DNA of 64,000 bases from Ostrinia nubilalis (GCF_963855985.1 NC_087104.1:3038001-3102000), one strand, 5' to 3'. Positions 1-10,434 are shown, counted from the first letter of the stretch. Program-made: numbers and translations. The notes: generated by a model from the letters alone, not told the origin.

Positions 1-200
1 CTGGAGTGGAGGCCGCGCACCGGAAAACGCGGCGTGAGACGTCCACCCACAAGGTGGACCGACGACATCATAAAGATAGCAGGAAGGCGCAGGACGAAGG
101 CCGCTACCGCTACCAACCGGGCAATATGGAAAGCATTGGGGGAGGCCTATGTTCAGCAGTGGACGTCCTATGGCTGAGATGATAATGATGATGATGATGA
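1..200 (+). repeat. 3' end of an RTE-like LINE, (ATG)n-tailed subfamily
   Basis: The stretch encodes the C-terminal tail typical of this LINE family (an RPPTRWTDD block, then a W-x3-GEAYVQQWTSYG-like end). It finishes in a GATGATAATGATGATGATGA microsatellite tail, as RTE-type LINEs do. The 5' side runs off the window edge. Sister fragments of the same subfamily lie at 12275-12406, 56690-56842 and 63957-64000. Confidence 0.8.
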
Positions 201-338
201 CAAATCTGCAGTCTTGCTGACGATTGACATCTCAAAACCACCCTCCTGTGCCGCTCCTATACCTACCTCAGGCACTGACTAAGTTAAGAGCTAAACCTGT
301 AGGTAAATAATAAAAGTAGAGGTAAATTCATGCCTTAC

Positions 339-526
339 CTCTTTCTCTTCAGGCGTAAGAATGGTGTCATTCTTGGGCAGAACCAGGAGCAGTGCTCCAG
401 CTTTGGCCCGGATCTCCATGAACTGGTCGATGCTGACGTCCTGGACTCTAGCCACAACGCAGTGGCGAGAGGTGCTCCAGGATGTGAGCGAGCGGCCTTC
501 AAGGTTGATGCTGGAGCTGCGGCAGC
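339..526 (-). CDS. NCLN: Nicalin (NCLN), coding exon 2
   Basis: Nicalin is an ER-membrane glycoprotein related to nicastrin. It works in the NOMO/TMEM147 complex at the ER translocon. The exon is 188 nt: an AG acceptor ends at 527 and a GT donor (GTAAGG) starts at 338. The first two bases complete a glycine codon left open by exon 1, and 62 full codons follow. The product has an R-H-C-V-V-A-R-V segment and a G-A-L-L-L-V-L-P strand that correspond to R-R-C-V-L-M-R-L and G-A-V-V-I-I-L-P of vertebrate nicalin, in the same order and spacing. Reading phase and splice sites agree with exon 1. The remaining exons lie beyond the left edge. Plus-strand readings across the same bases are shadows. Confidence 0.88.
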
Positions 527-577
527 CTGGAATTTGTAATTGGAATTGTTTAAGTACTCGTAAGATGACTTAGCATA

Positions 578-600
578 GGCGCAGACTACCGATTACACTG
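578..600. repeat. Short fragment of the GGCGCAGACCACCGA MITE family
   Basis: The bases TAGGCGCAGACTACCGAT match the terminus of the elements at 1935-2102 and 51935-52099. No second end is visible nearby. Confidence 0.4.
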
Positions 601-1304
601 GGGAACAGTCATTTTGCGGCATGGTAGTTTAGAGTCAATTCTGTATGCGACTAGTGTGCTGAATACTAGAAAAATATTAGATTTGTCAAATTGACTCTAG
701 ATCTTGAGATAAATACTATTAACCATTTATATGAAAAAATCAAAATAAAAATACCAATCTGTATAAAAAAAATATTCACACTAAGATCCTATTTAAGAAC
801 GATATAAAAATTAAAAATATATTTGCTTTTCATCAAATAATACAAAAAAAAACTACAAAAAGCTTTTTCTGTAAGCTTTTATGTTATGGTTTTGGTCAGG
901 AAAATTCCATAATTATGGCAACAGTAATCAGCCATCATCTGGCGGTCCCATTGACCGTGGATATCATTCTTCCACTATCCTGATGTTCTGGTAGAACCGT
1001 TCTGCTTATTCCTCACTGTAATCACCCAGATTATGGAAGAATCTGTCCAAATGGTTATTGTAAAAAAAAAAATTAATACTCAAATTAGCTCCTTATGTGT
1101 ACAATTTTTAAAACAATTTAGCAACCAATTCTGAAAAGTCTGGTGCTCAATGCCTCCCCAAATATTGTTTGACTACTAAAACAATGCTTAGCCATGCTTC
1201 AGATTCAATTTGTGTTATGTGGTTTACAAATACAGTGTCTTTTATAAGAGTACGGATTTGCGGTCAATCGAATTTATTTTTTCCGTATTCAAACGGACGT
1301 TTCA

Positions 1305-1403
1305 GGACGTAAAGGACTTTAATTTGGCTGACTTTTGATCATTTTAGTGATTAGAAAGCTCAGTTCATATCTTTGGCCTTCCAAATTGAAGTCCTTTACG
1401 TCC
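1305..1403. repeat. Small inverted repeat carrying the CGTAAAGGAC motif
   Basis: Arms of 23 bp (1305-1327 and 1381-1403) are inverted copies with one mismatch around a 53-bp spacer. Each arm contains ACGTAAAGGACTT. The same CGTAAAGGAC word is in the terminal and subterminal repeats of the 2.1-kb element at 24760-26865, so this may be a miniature relative. It lies in intron 1 of nicalin. Confidence 0.5.
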
Positions 1404-1934
1404 AGCTTGGCTCCAGTATGACAAAGAGTCTACACAAGGCTTGCAGACGATATTGGACCCCCAATATTTATTCTTTTATGGAAGTTTTATACCAAAGTAT
1501 GCTTGGTAGGTTTTTATCACTACCTCCGTGATCTTATTTCTTTGCTTTTGTAAGTTTACAAGCCAAATATTAACAAAAACTGTTGGGGTTGTAAACGTAA
1601 AGTTTTCATAATGAACTCATATTTTTTGAGACAAAAAGCTCTTTAAAAATTAATTTACAAGACACAAACTGATAATTTCAAGGTCTAGTAGCTGATTACT
1701 AAATTGTTGTAACCACAACTACACTAATACATGAGTAGAAAATAAAACTTGTGGGGTATAATCAAATTAATATAAGTTTAGGGAGGGTCGTTTAATTTTT
1801 TTCATTGATTTCTTGCGTCTCGTTTATCTCAAGAACCAGAGTCAATCCAAAGAAAGTAAATGCACACCATTTATGTCTAATACATGTGTTTACAAAAACC
1901 ATTAACAAAATAGATGCCGCAGATTTTTTTATTT

Positions 1935-2102
1935 TTTTTGTTCCGCAGTGTTATTAGTTGACCGATAATTGTGTCGGGTCAGTATGGTGTTGTATGAAAG
2001 TGCACACTTTACACTGATTTGGTATCAGCCGATTCTTTATAAAAATTAAAATCGGGCCCAACTATCGGCCAACTAAAAGTCGGTGGTCTGCGCTTAGGCT
2101 AA
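1935..2102 (-). mobile_element. MITE of the GGCGCAGACCACCGA family
   Basis: The right end (GGTGGTCTGCGCTTAGGCTAA) and the body (ATCGGGCCCAACTATCGGCC) are the reverse complement of the element at 51935-52099. The internal TATGAAAGTGCACACTTTACACTGATTT block is diverged but recognisable. The left boundary is approximate. It lies in nicalin intron 1. Confidence 0.6.
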
Positions 2103-3049
2103 TGATGGTACCATCAAAACCTCAATGGTATAAAGAGAAATGACACCGAGCCTACATAAAAGATTTACCACCTGACATCAAGTCGTGTGAAATGAATATT
2201 CACACAAGTATGGCTCTCGAAGAAAACATAATCTGAGGAATCGACCAAAGAAGTGGCTTAATGTTGAAAAACATTGCCATGAAGCAGAAACAAAAAAAAA
2301 ATTTATAAAGACCAAGTCTTCTTTGAAATAATTTAATTAAAAGTATTTCATACAACAATAGTGGCGTGAGCAGTGTTAAACAACAAAACTTTTATCATTT
2401 AACGCTTTTTTATTATTACAGAGCCTATTTTATGTCTCTCAGACTTAAAACTAATTCTTCAGTACATGGGAATTGAGGATTGTTTACCCAGATAGATAAG
2501 GTTTGTACTACAGGTACAGATATAAGTCATGTAGGTCAAATTGTTATTACTTGAAAGAGTACACAATATGAAATAAAATGTAACATTTTCGAAATATAAT
2601 AATTCTAAAAAATATTGTAAGTAATAAAACATTGGTTATCTGGTTGGATAACTACTTTACGCTTCACATAAAATTATACTTGGAGATTCAAAACATGAAG
2701 GTTATTTAGTTGAACTTGTCTATGCTTTATTTAGATTCTAGTACATGGAATTGAATTTATTATGATATCTGCTAAACAAGCTCCTGCAGCCAGTATAATA
2801 TCAATTTTACTGTCTTCAAATTCTTTAAATAGTTAGAAAAAAGGTTTTCTTTACTTTTTACATGACAATGGCTTGAAGGACAGTTAACAAATGCAACTTT
2901 TGCTCCCCTATGTATAATAGGACCCCTTACAGACTTGGATAACATCATTAACTTCTGTAAAGCAATTTATTCAGGAAAGATAACCTCAAAACTGTAGCTA
3001 ATCGATTTTTATTTCATCAATGAAAACCTTCACATATCGATGCACTTAC
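2103..3049. other. Rest of nicalin intron 1, AT-rich, nothing recognised
   Basis: The minus-strand intron runs from the donor at 3049 to the acceptor at 527. Apart from the repeats listed, 601-1300, 1404-1930 and 2103-3049 are AT-rich sequence with no long ORF, RNA-like fold or repeat I can name. Confidence 0.6.
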
Positions 3050-3224
3050 CGTGAGGGACGGTGTGGAGGTCGTATTGTTGCATTCTGTAGACCGAGAACT
3101 CATGAGAAGCCGCAACTGGGTTCACAGGAGACATGATGATAAAAATAGGCAGAGCAACCAGCAGATAGTAAGGCAAATAGCCTCTAAATATTTCGGCGAA
3201 GCCGTCCGCTTCGTCCAACCACAT
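3050..3224 (-). CDS. NCLN: Nicalin (NCLN), first coding exon with signal anchor
   Basis: The ATG is at 3224 and the exon runs 175 nt (58 codons plus one base) to a GT donor (GTAAGT, first base 3049). The product opens with a short acidic head (M-W-L-D-E-A-D) and then a hydrophobic segment at about residues 15-37 that should act as signal peptide or anchor. Next comes A-S-H-E-F-S-V-Y-R-M-Q-Q-Y-D-L, which is almost the same as the A-A-H-E-F-T-V-Y-R-M-Q-Q-Y-D-L signature right after the signal sequence of vertebrate nicalin. The phase joins exon 2 correctly. The promoter should lie to the right of 3224, facing away from the NCKX gene at 14169. Confidence 0.92.
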
Positions 3225-3239
3225 CTTGCTTTCTAGTTA

Positions 3240-4120
3240 TTAAATAGACGTAATGAAATTAACCAAAAACCAATTTTTAGCACATAATCCAATTAGAAAC
3301 CCTACGTGTGATAACTCGGTCAATGACATTTATTTTTTTTGAGTGACAGTTCGTAGTGTTGTTCACAACTAGTTTTCAAGTCATTCGACTAGTTACTCGA
3401 TTATTAATGTGAATGACTATGAATTGGAATCGATTATTTGAGAGACACACATCAACAGAAATATTTTTTTTTGTATCTTCTTACTGTTTTAGCTACCTCT
3501 AATAAAGAAAATGTGGTTTACACAAGAAAACAAAACGAACGATTGTCAAAGCCAAAAAACAAAAATTAAAAAAAAATTACTTCAACAACTTTCTGGCGGG
3601 AAAGTAAAACTTCATGTTTAGGTAGGTTACACGGTTACACGGTTACACGCTAAGGTTACACGTAAGTGAAAACAATTTATTAATATTGAAAGTTGCTCCT
3701 AAATCTAAATAAGATCTAAAGCTTTTTTTAACAGTTTTGTTATTTTTTTATTAATGTTCTATAGATAAATATTTTAACTAACTTTCTACCGACCTACACC
3801 TATTCATCGAGTTCCAGTAGAAATGCATGGGATGGACGAGAAAATAGCCATTAATGAATCGGTGATAATTATTACTGGCACGTGTAACACACATAAATAA
3901 TTATCAACTTTTACCTACACTCCATGTAATGGATTTTATGATTATTGACGCGCTGTTAAGAGTAAGCATTGTTAATTGAAACAAATTAAAAGATATTTTA
4001 TGTAAGAGATGGCGTAACACATAATACGGCAGTATTTATAAGTAACTTGATCTGCTATCGTCTATATTTTCAATGTAGTAGTTACCTTGTGTAGATTATT
4101 TTCATAGCATTAACCTCTGC
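3240..4120. other. Upstream flank of nicalin
   Basis: AT-rich flank that should contain the nicalin promoter. The only local structure I see is a short tandem of GGTTACAC (four to five units, about 3627-3662). No TATA box at a convincing distance was identified. Confidence 0.4.
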
Positions 4121-4125
4121 AAGGG

Positions 4126-4490
4126 CGATGGAGCGGGCTATGCTCGGAGTTTCCCTGCGTGATCGAATCAGAAATGAGGAAGAAGATTCGCAGGAGAATC
4201 AAAGTAACCGACATAGCTCGCAGAATTGCTAAAATCAAGTGGCAGTGGGCGGGGCATATAACTCGTAGAGACGATGGCCGTCGGGGCAGGAAAGTTCTCG
4301 AGTGGCGACCACGGGCTGGAAGACGTAGCGTGGGCAGGCCTCCTACTAGGTGGACCGACGATCTGGTAAAGGTCGCGGGAAGAGCCTGGATGCGGGCAGC
4401 GCAGGACCGTTCATTATGGAAAACCTTGGTGGAGGCCTTTGTCCAGCAGTGGACGTCATTTGGCTGAAATGATGAATGATGATGATGAAC
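4126..4490 (+). repeat. RTE-like LINE 3' fragment, hybrid tail
   Basis: This matches the C-terminal part of the LINE at 20870-22864 (MERAMLGVSLRDRIRNEE, then A-K-I-K-W-Q-W-A-G-H-I, then R-P-P-T-R-W-T-D-D), with a frame disturbance near 4175-4190. The body is of the CCTTTGTCCAGCAGTGG type, whose complete copy ends in (CGAA)n. This copy instead ends in a GATGATGATGATGA tail like the other subfamily. Confidence 0.8.
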
Positions 4491-4599
4491 CTCTGCCTAG
4501 CCGATTGGTTCGCTTACAGGATTTATCCAACAGTCGTGGTGTCGCCAATAGGAAGTTTATTCGCAAACTCGCGATGAAACAAAATCATGTTAGTACTAG

Positions 4600-4690
4600 T
4601 TATGTAGAGCAGTCGCCCGGCAAGCCAAAGGTCGTAGGTTCGATTCCCGCCTGTTAGACTTTTTTCAAGTTATTTATAATTTACTAAAAC
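4600..4690 (+). repeat. tRNA-like SINE fragment
   Basis: GTAGAGCAGTCGCC followed by a perfect box-B-like GGTTCGATTCC (4637-4647) looks like the head of a tRNA-derived SINE. It is followed by TTTTTTCAAGTTATTTATAA, a block also found at about 48800-48820. No cloverleaf with a sensible acceptor stem can be drawn, so I do not call a tRNA gene. Confidence 0.45.
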
Positions 4691-4721
4691 ATGTTAGTGT
4701 GAAGCACGAGCACCATAGTAA

Positions 4722-4844
4722 GTTCGTTCGTTCGTTCGTTTCAGCCAAATGACGTCCACTGCTGGACAAAGGCCTCCCCCAAGGTTTTCCACAATGAACG
4801 GTCCTGCGCTGCCCGCATCCAGGCTCTTCCCGCGACCTTTACCA
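4722..4844 (-). repeat. RTE-like LINE 3' fragment, (CGAA)n tail
   Basis: Read on the minus strand this is the last ~100 bp of the LINE, ending in GGACGTCATTTGGCTGAAACGA-type sequence and (GAAC)n. It is a 5'-truncated copy in opposite orientation to its neighbour at 4126-4490. Confidence 0.8.
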
Positions 4845-5232
4845 ATGTACCTTTAAATAATATCTGATATGATTCTCATTGGATTATAATACTAACAATA
4901 GTGTTTTATTTTTATTTTTATTTTTATTTTTGGTGTCAGCTTTAAGCTTTCCTTGTAGGTTGGCGTTACACCGTTTTTTCCCTTCTAACTCTTTATTCTT
5001 TAAAACTTTTAGATTTTTTATCTTATTAATTTGATTTATCTGTGTATTTTGGTAGAGATTTCGTTTCCGTAAGCGTCAGCTCAATAGGTATAATACGGCG
5101 GGGTATAATCAGCATCCTGTATTCCAGACCGTTCCCGATTGCTTGTAAATAGTCTGGATTACGAAGGGTTATCTTCGGACCCTGTTTTCCCTGGACCAGA
5201 TTTCAGTAATGCCTAATTACATAAATGAGAGA
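4845..5232. other. Spacer with a short T-rich tandem
   Basis: There is a TTTTTAT tandem run at about 4903-4930. Nothing else is recognised before the gypsy target site. Confidence 0.4.
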
Positions 5233-5236
5233 GTAC

Positions 5237-5456
5237 TGTAGCGAATCCCGAGGGAAAGTACTTTTTTAAAAAGACAAAAATGACTTCGCACTGATTTTAA
5301 TAAGAAAACAAAAATTACAATCAAAAATAATTAACACACAAAATACAAAATCCGAGAGCTCCGATCGCAGCGACGGCTGAAGGCAAAGTGAGCCCGAGTC
5401 GCACTGCGCGCTGGCTTATATAGGGGCGGTCGCCGCAAATCTTCACATCTCCTACA
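5237..5456 (-). repeat. 3' LTR of gypsy-1
   Basis: This 220-bp repeat matches 11756-11975. In element sense it carries TATATAAG about 35 bp from its start, a plausible TATA box. It has an ATTAAA further in but no AATAAA. Confidence 0.95.
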
Positions 5457-5500
5457 CGGCCTCTCCTGACAGGAGACCGTCCTCGGTCTCCTTCTTCTTT
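5457..5500 (-). other. Polypurine-tract region and hairpin before the 3' LTR
   Basis: In element sense the bases next to the LTR are purine-rich (AGGAGAGG), as expected of the plus-strand primer. Just upstream, 5472-5491 is a perfect hairpin with 8-bp arms (GGAGACCG/CGGTCTCC) and a 4-nt loop. Confidence 0.5.
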
Positions 5501-5731
5501 CAGTCCAGCAGTGGCATGGACAGTCCCGGACCGCTGGGTTGGGGTCCACCAACGGCGTGGCTAGTGCTTGAGGCACCTGCCAGCCCTTGTAGCCCAGACG
5601 TAGATGGTTGCTGCCCGTCGTCCGAAGGTAGACCAGAAGCTCGGACGGAAGGTGATTCCGGGCTCAGGTCCTCGACTTGGTCTTCACGAGACTGTGCGGC
5701 CACAGTCTCAAGTTCTTCATTTTCGCTGTCT
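5500..5731 (-). CDS. Small acidic Ser/Pro-rich ORF in the gypsy-1 3' region
   Basis: An open frame of about 77 codons with no ATG at its start. It opens right after an AG acceptor-like sequence (TTTAACACAG, cut at 5731/5732) and ends at 5500. Composition is rich in S, P, E, D and G with no transmembrane segment, so it does not look like an envelope protein. It could be a 3' exon reached by splicing or non-coding. I do not recognise it. Confidence 0.3.
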
Positions 5732-5860
5732 GCACCTGTGTTAAATTAAGCGAAAACATTTAAGACATAAACTCACGTATCGATAAGTTTTACAACGCTT
5801 AACATCCCACACATAAGACGCGTCCGCCATATAAATAGGATGCGAAACGTCGCCAGGGTA

Positions 5861-6059
5861 GATTAAGTCATAGGCACGACGTTAGCGTAACTTAATCACG
5901 GCTCAAGTCATAGGCACGACGTTAGCGTAACTTAGCCCGGCGAGACAGAGGCACGACGTTAGCATGTCCGCCCCCAATTGTTAGGAAAGAGGCACGACGT
6001 TAGCGTTCCCCAACAATTGCACAATCCAGTAAGGAAGCACTACGTTAGCTATTACTGGA
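5861..6059 (-). ncRNA. Array of five hairpins with a shared loop, gypsy-1 3' UTR
   Basis: Five successive inverted repeats start just after the pol stop (6064-6062, element sense). Arms on the plus strand are: unit 1, GATTAAGT with ACTTAATC (5861-5868/5890-5897); unit 2, GGCT and AAGT with ACTT and AGCC (5900-5908/5930-5937); unit 3, GGCG and GACA with TGTC and CGCC (5939-5947/5965-5972); unit 4, CAATTGTT and GGAA with TTCC and AACAATTG (5975-5987/6006-6019); unit 5, TCCAGTAA with TTACTGGA (6025-6032/6052-6059). All five loops hold GCACGACGTTAGC (starts 5874, 5914, 5951, 5992, 6037; unit 5 has one change). Stem sequences differ but pairing is kept, which is the signature of a selected RNA fold. 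Function is unknown. Confidence 0.75.
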
Positions 6060-6061
6060 GT

Positions 6062-9000
6062 CTATCCAAAGAATAGTTCACAAACCACTCTTAGATAGCC
6101 AGGCATCTTACCATCAAAGTAAGCAGCACACACATCAGGAGTCCATTCTCCGCGCCATGCGACCATGTACTCCGCTGCTGCCTGCGTCGACTTTCCATAG
6201 GAGCCGGCCAGGAGTTGCAGCTCGTAGCGCCCGTGCGGGAGAACCTTCACCACGCGATACGGGCCGCGCATGCCGGAGTCCAACTTCCCCGTTGATTGAG
6301 TTTGCTTCTTAACAAAAACCAAAGAATTTAGTTCAAAACCGCGAGGCGCCTTTCTGCCTTGGTTTACATAGGCGTCTTGAGTCTGCTGGTTTCGCCTGAG
6401 ACGCTCCGACGCCCTCTGCCGACTCATCTCGCGTAGAGCCTCCCTGTTCGGGCTGGACCCGTCGAGTGCCACATCACGCACTAGGCTTCGGAGAAGAGGT
6501 GTTGCCGCATCAATGCCCACCAGAAGATTGAGCGCAGAATATTGAGTCGTCCTATGTCGAGTGATATTCAGGACCAACTGCAACTTCCAAATAACATTTG
6601 GCCACCGTTGCTGTCTATGATTTGCTTCGATGCGAATCATGTTCAATACTGTCCGGCAGTAGCGTTCGACCTGCCCATTGGACTGGTGCATTTCGGGTGT
6701 GATTAGATGTACCTCACACCCCATATCCTTGACCCAATCCAGAAATTCAGTGCTTTGGAACATGCGACCTCTATCCGCAACAATCAATTTGGGAGACCCA
6801 AATAATGAAATGGCGTTCGTAACATGACGCTTTAATTCGTTGGAGTCTTGTCGATACATTGGGTACAACAGGGTGTACTTGGAAAAAGCGTCAATCACTA
6901 TGAGAACGTATCGGTAACCATCTACTTCGGGAAGCGGTCCTAGAGCATCCATATGGACAGTCTCGAAAGGTACGTCTGGTTTTTCCCAAGAGGTAATGGG
7001 CTGTAATGGAGCCCGTGGGACTTTTTTATGCGAAATACACACCAAACAGTGCGCGATATATTTTTGGGCAAAACTACGCAACCCGGGAAACCAGAAATGT
7101 TTAGTAACAAGGTCAACCGTCTTTTCAACTCCGGGATGTTCGTGTTCATCGTGAAACACGCGCAATAGGCTAAGTCTGTGCCCTTTAGGGATATAGCACA
7201 GAAGTCGGGAAGGTTCACCAGTAGGTGTATGTCTAACATAGAGAATGTCATTCTTAACGACATATCTACTCGCATCCAACTGACCATCATGTAGTTGCTG
7301 GATGAGAGTTCGGGTTTCCTCGTCGGAAGCCTGAGCAATCTGCGCCCAGTTCAGTGGCTTCTGAACCGTACACACATTGACCGGATTCCGACTGAGATAA
7401 TCGGCGTGCGACATTAGTGAACCCTTCCGATAGTCCAAATCGAAGTCAAAATCCTGCAGGTACACCCACCACCGAGCCACCCGCGGGAGCAAATCCTTTT
7501 TCCGCTTGGTAAGTTTTAACGCGTTGCAATCGGTGACTACGGTGAAGTGCACACCCACAAGATAATGCCTGAAGTGTTGTAAGGCTTTGACTACTGCAAG
7601 AGTCTCAAGCTCATACGAGTGGTACTTACTTTCAGCTCCCTGCGCTAGCTTACTATAGTAAGCAACCACTCGCTTGTGACCACCCTCGTGCACCTGCAGA
7701 AGAACGGCCCCGTAGCCGATGGAACTTGCATCGGTATGCACCTCAATCGGTAACGAAGGGTCGTAAATCGCAAGTACGGGCTCACCAGTCAGACACTCGA
7801 TGATCTCTTTGCGGGCAGCCTGCTGCTCAGGGCCCCAATTGAATGCTACGTCCTTACGCGTCAGAGCCGCTATACAAGCCGTCTTTTGAGCGAAACCGGG
7901 TATATACCTCCTAAAATAGCTGGCTAAGCCCATAAACTGACGGACTTGTTTCACGTTTTTCGGCTCGTCGGCTTCCGTTAAAGCCCTAACTTTGTCAACG
8001 CTCGGCCGCACCTGACCTTCACTGATACTACGGCCTAAATACTCAATCGTGGGTGAGAGGAAGGAGCATTTCTTAAGGTTGATAGAAAAACCCGCATCAG
8101 TCAAAGTTTTAAGTACTTTACGCAAAATAACTAACCCCTGATCTATTGTCTGACTTAGGATCAGAACATCATCAATGTAGACGAGGATTTCACCAGACTC
8201 TATATGTTCCCGGAGCGTTTTGGCGATAATTCGCTGATAGACGACCGGGGCATTTGCAAGACCATATGGCATTTTCAAATATTCGTAATGCCCCTCGGGC
8301 GTTACGAAGCCAGTTAGAGGAACGGACTCCTTATCCATAGGAATCTGATGAAACCCTGTCGCCATGTCTAAGCTCGTAAAATATTTGTTTCGTCCTAGCC
8401 GGTCTATATGGTCATCGATTCTCGGCAATGGAAAACGGTCCTTCAGGGTCACGTCATTCAATTTCCGAAAATCGACGCACATTCGATCGGAGCCGTCCTT
8501 CTTTTTGACAAGAAGAATCGGGCTGGCATAATCAGATTCCGACTCCTGAATTATCCCTTTTGCCGATAAGTCCTTGACTATCTCCCGAACACGAAGTGTT
8601 TCCGCGTGGGAAAGGCGATACGGCCTATAGTTAACTGGGGTGTCACTCTTCAGTCCGATGGCCATGCTACCAGTGTTCACGGTAGAAGTAGCTGTACCGG
8701 ATATTAAAAATTGAGAAAACTCATCTATTATTGCCAACAATTGTTGCAATTCATTTTCGACAAGAGGTGTGTTCACAGGAACAGAAACATCAGACTGAAT
8801 AGTCATTACCCTATCTGGCTCGATAGTTTCTCTCGTAAGGAGTTGGCGGTCGCGCGTGCGAATATAACGAACGCCCTCTCTATTGAGCACGTCTGTACCA
8901 ACTATAACCGGCGTGTTCATGTACTCAGACGCAACTACGAACATGTCAACTTCAAGAGTTATACCGTCAAATTCGATTGGCAAAGTCACGTAAGAGGTAC

Positions 9001-9219
9001 TTTCGATTTCTTGACTACCAAGTCCCTTTAATATTCGAAATGCCGGCTTAAGCGCGCAACTAAAATGTCTCAACAAACTTGACGATATAAGCGATATCGT
9101 TGAGCCGCTGTCAATTAATACATCAACCGGCACTCCCTGAATCACTGCAACAATAACGTCATTGTTGCGGGTAGTCTCATTTTCGCGGCAAAAATTGACA
9201 TTATTTTTATTACGAGACT
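6062..9219 (-). CDS. gypsy-1 pol: protease, RT, RNase H, integrase
   Basis: The frame is open without a stop from the Harbinger insertion edge (9219) to the stop at 6064-6062. Domains in order are: aspartic protease (V-L-I-D-S-G-S); reverse transcriptase with the catalytic V-Y-I-D-D-V motif preceded by F-T-S-L-D-M-A-T-G-F-H-Q-I; RNase H opening with E-V-H-T-D-A-S-S; integrase zinc finger (H-x4-H and C-x2-C around H-F-W-F-P-G); integrase core with the three acidic residues in V-H-M-D-A, V-A-D-R-G and G-Q-V-E-R; and a C-terminal region with a G-P-Y-R-V-V chromatin/GPY-like motif. Nothing catalytic appears lost. There is no natural start codon because pol was fused to gag before the insertion. 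Confidence 0.93.
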
Positions 9220-10434
9220 CACGGCCGAATACTGAAACGCCATTTAAATATTTGACGGCTTCTCAAATAGTTAAGCAGCTCCTAAACTTACATTTCGCAT
9301 ACTCAAAACAATATCTGAGCAGTTCTCAATTTGTAAGCACCTCTCAAATTAAGTTGCGCTTAAACGCCACTCAAATGAATTTTCGCATACTGAAACGCCA
9401 TTCAACGCTAAGCATTACTCAAACAACTGTCAAATCGTCTTAAGCAGCTGTTAAATTTGAGAGTGCTTGCCCGGTATCTTAAATCCTATTCTTATACCTA
9501 AATCGACCTAAATAGTGGTAAATAATGTGTGTCATCGTTATCATTTCTTTCGAGCCTTGAGGAAATACCTAGATCTATCGCAGGAACGCAATAAGGCTGA
9601 ACGCTATTGAAAAATATTATTATAATGACATGCAATTCCGAGCGAGGTTCCGCGTCTCTAAAGAAACGGTGTTGTTTCTGGATTCATAATTTGGAAGCTC
9701 TTTGAAACCCCTCACCAAACGCCATACAACCAGTGGACCAAATACTTATTATAACCCTACTGTTCTACGCAACGGGAAGTTATGAACGTGTACTAGGTGA
9801 TATCTTCCACATCTAACAGCCAACTGTGCATCGTATAGTGCACGAAGTAACAACCAAAATAGCTGCTATGAAATCGCAATACATAAACATGCCTATTTCT
9901 GAGGAATAAGGGGACATCGCATAGCAGCATTTCCAAGAGTTGTTGATTTGTCAATTTGATGCTCTGTCAACAATGATAAATGTCAATTGTGGTTACGTTT
10001 CGGTCCACGATCGCCACTTAATAGATTTCAACAATAAAAAGTATCACCTTTAAAATTATTTTTTTAATTAAATAAAAATGCAAGCATTATTTTTTTTATA
10101 TGACAAAACGAGATTTATATATAATAGAAACTAAAAATAAACTGTTCTATGTTAAGTTGATTGAGTATATTTCCATAAAAGACAATACATAAACAAACGA
10201 TGCTGCGTGTAATGGATAAAAAACGCAAAGTTATCATTTGTGTAAATGAAAACATACTTTTTTTGGTAAATGTTGCCATTATGTAAACATTTGAGAGCTG
10301 CTTAGCTGATCACGGCTTCAAATCCGTTGAGTGGCGTTTGAGAATACCATTTAAAATTGAAGGATACTTAAATTTAGGAGCCCGTCAGCTGAGTGAAAGA
10401 TTTGAGTAGCGTTTCAGTATTCGGCCGTCAGACT
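9215..10434 (+). mobile_element. PIF/Harbinger-type DNA transposon relic inside gypsy-1
   Basis: The element spans 9220-10429 and is flanked by direct AGACT copies (9215-9219, 10430-10434). Its ends are inverted copies of ACGGCCGAATACTGAAACGC. The 5-bp duplication is unusual for this superfamily (normally 3 bp), so the exact ends are uncertain. Between about 9630 and 9990 on the plus strand there are decayed pieces of a HARBI1-type transposase: F-R-V-S-K-E-T-V-L-F-L, then P-L-T-K-R, then F-Y-A-T-G-S-Y-E-R-V-L-G-D-I-F, then V-H-R-I-V-H-E-V-T, with stops and frame shifts between them. Confidence 0.75.

Noticed and set aside
4600..4660. Possible tRNA gene (GGTTCGATTCC box B)
   Set aside because: No acceptor stem or anticodon arm of correct geometry can be drawn. 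A SINE-like repeat is the simpler reading.
5861..6059. Hairpin array as a simple tandem repeat or as hammerhead ribozymes
   Set aside because: Stems differ between units while remaining paired, so it is not a plain tandem duplication. The conserved core lacks the CUGAUGA and GAAA elements of hammerheads.
8711..9031. Plus-strand 106-codon frame
   Set aside because: It lies antisense to the well-supported protease/RT coding region of gypsy-1 and is a shadow.
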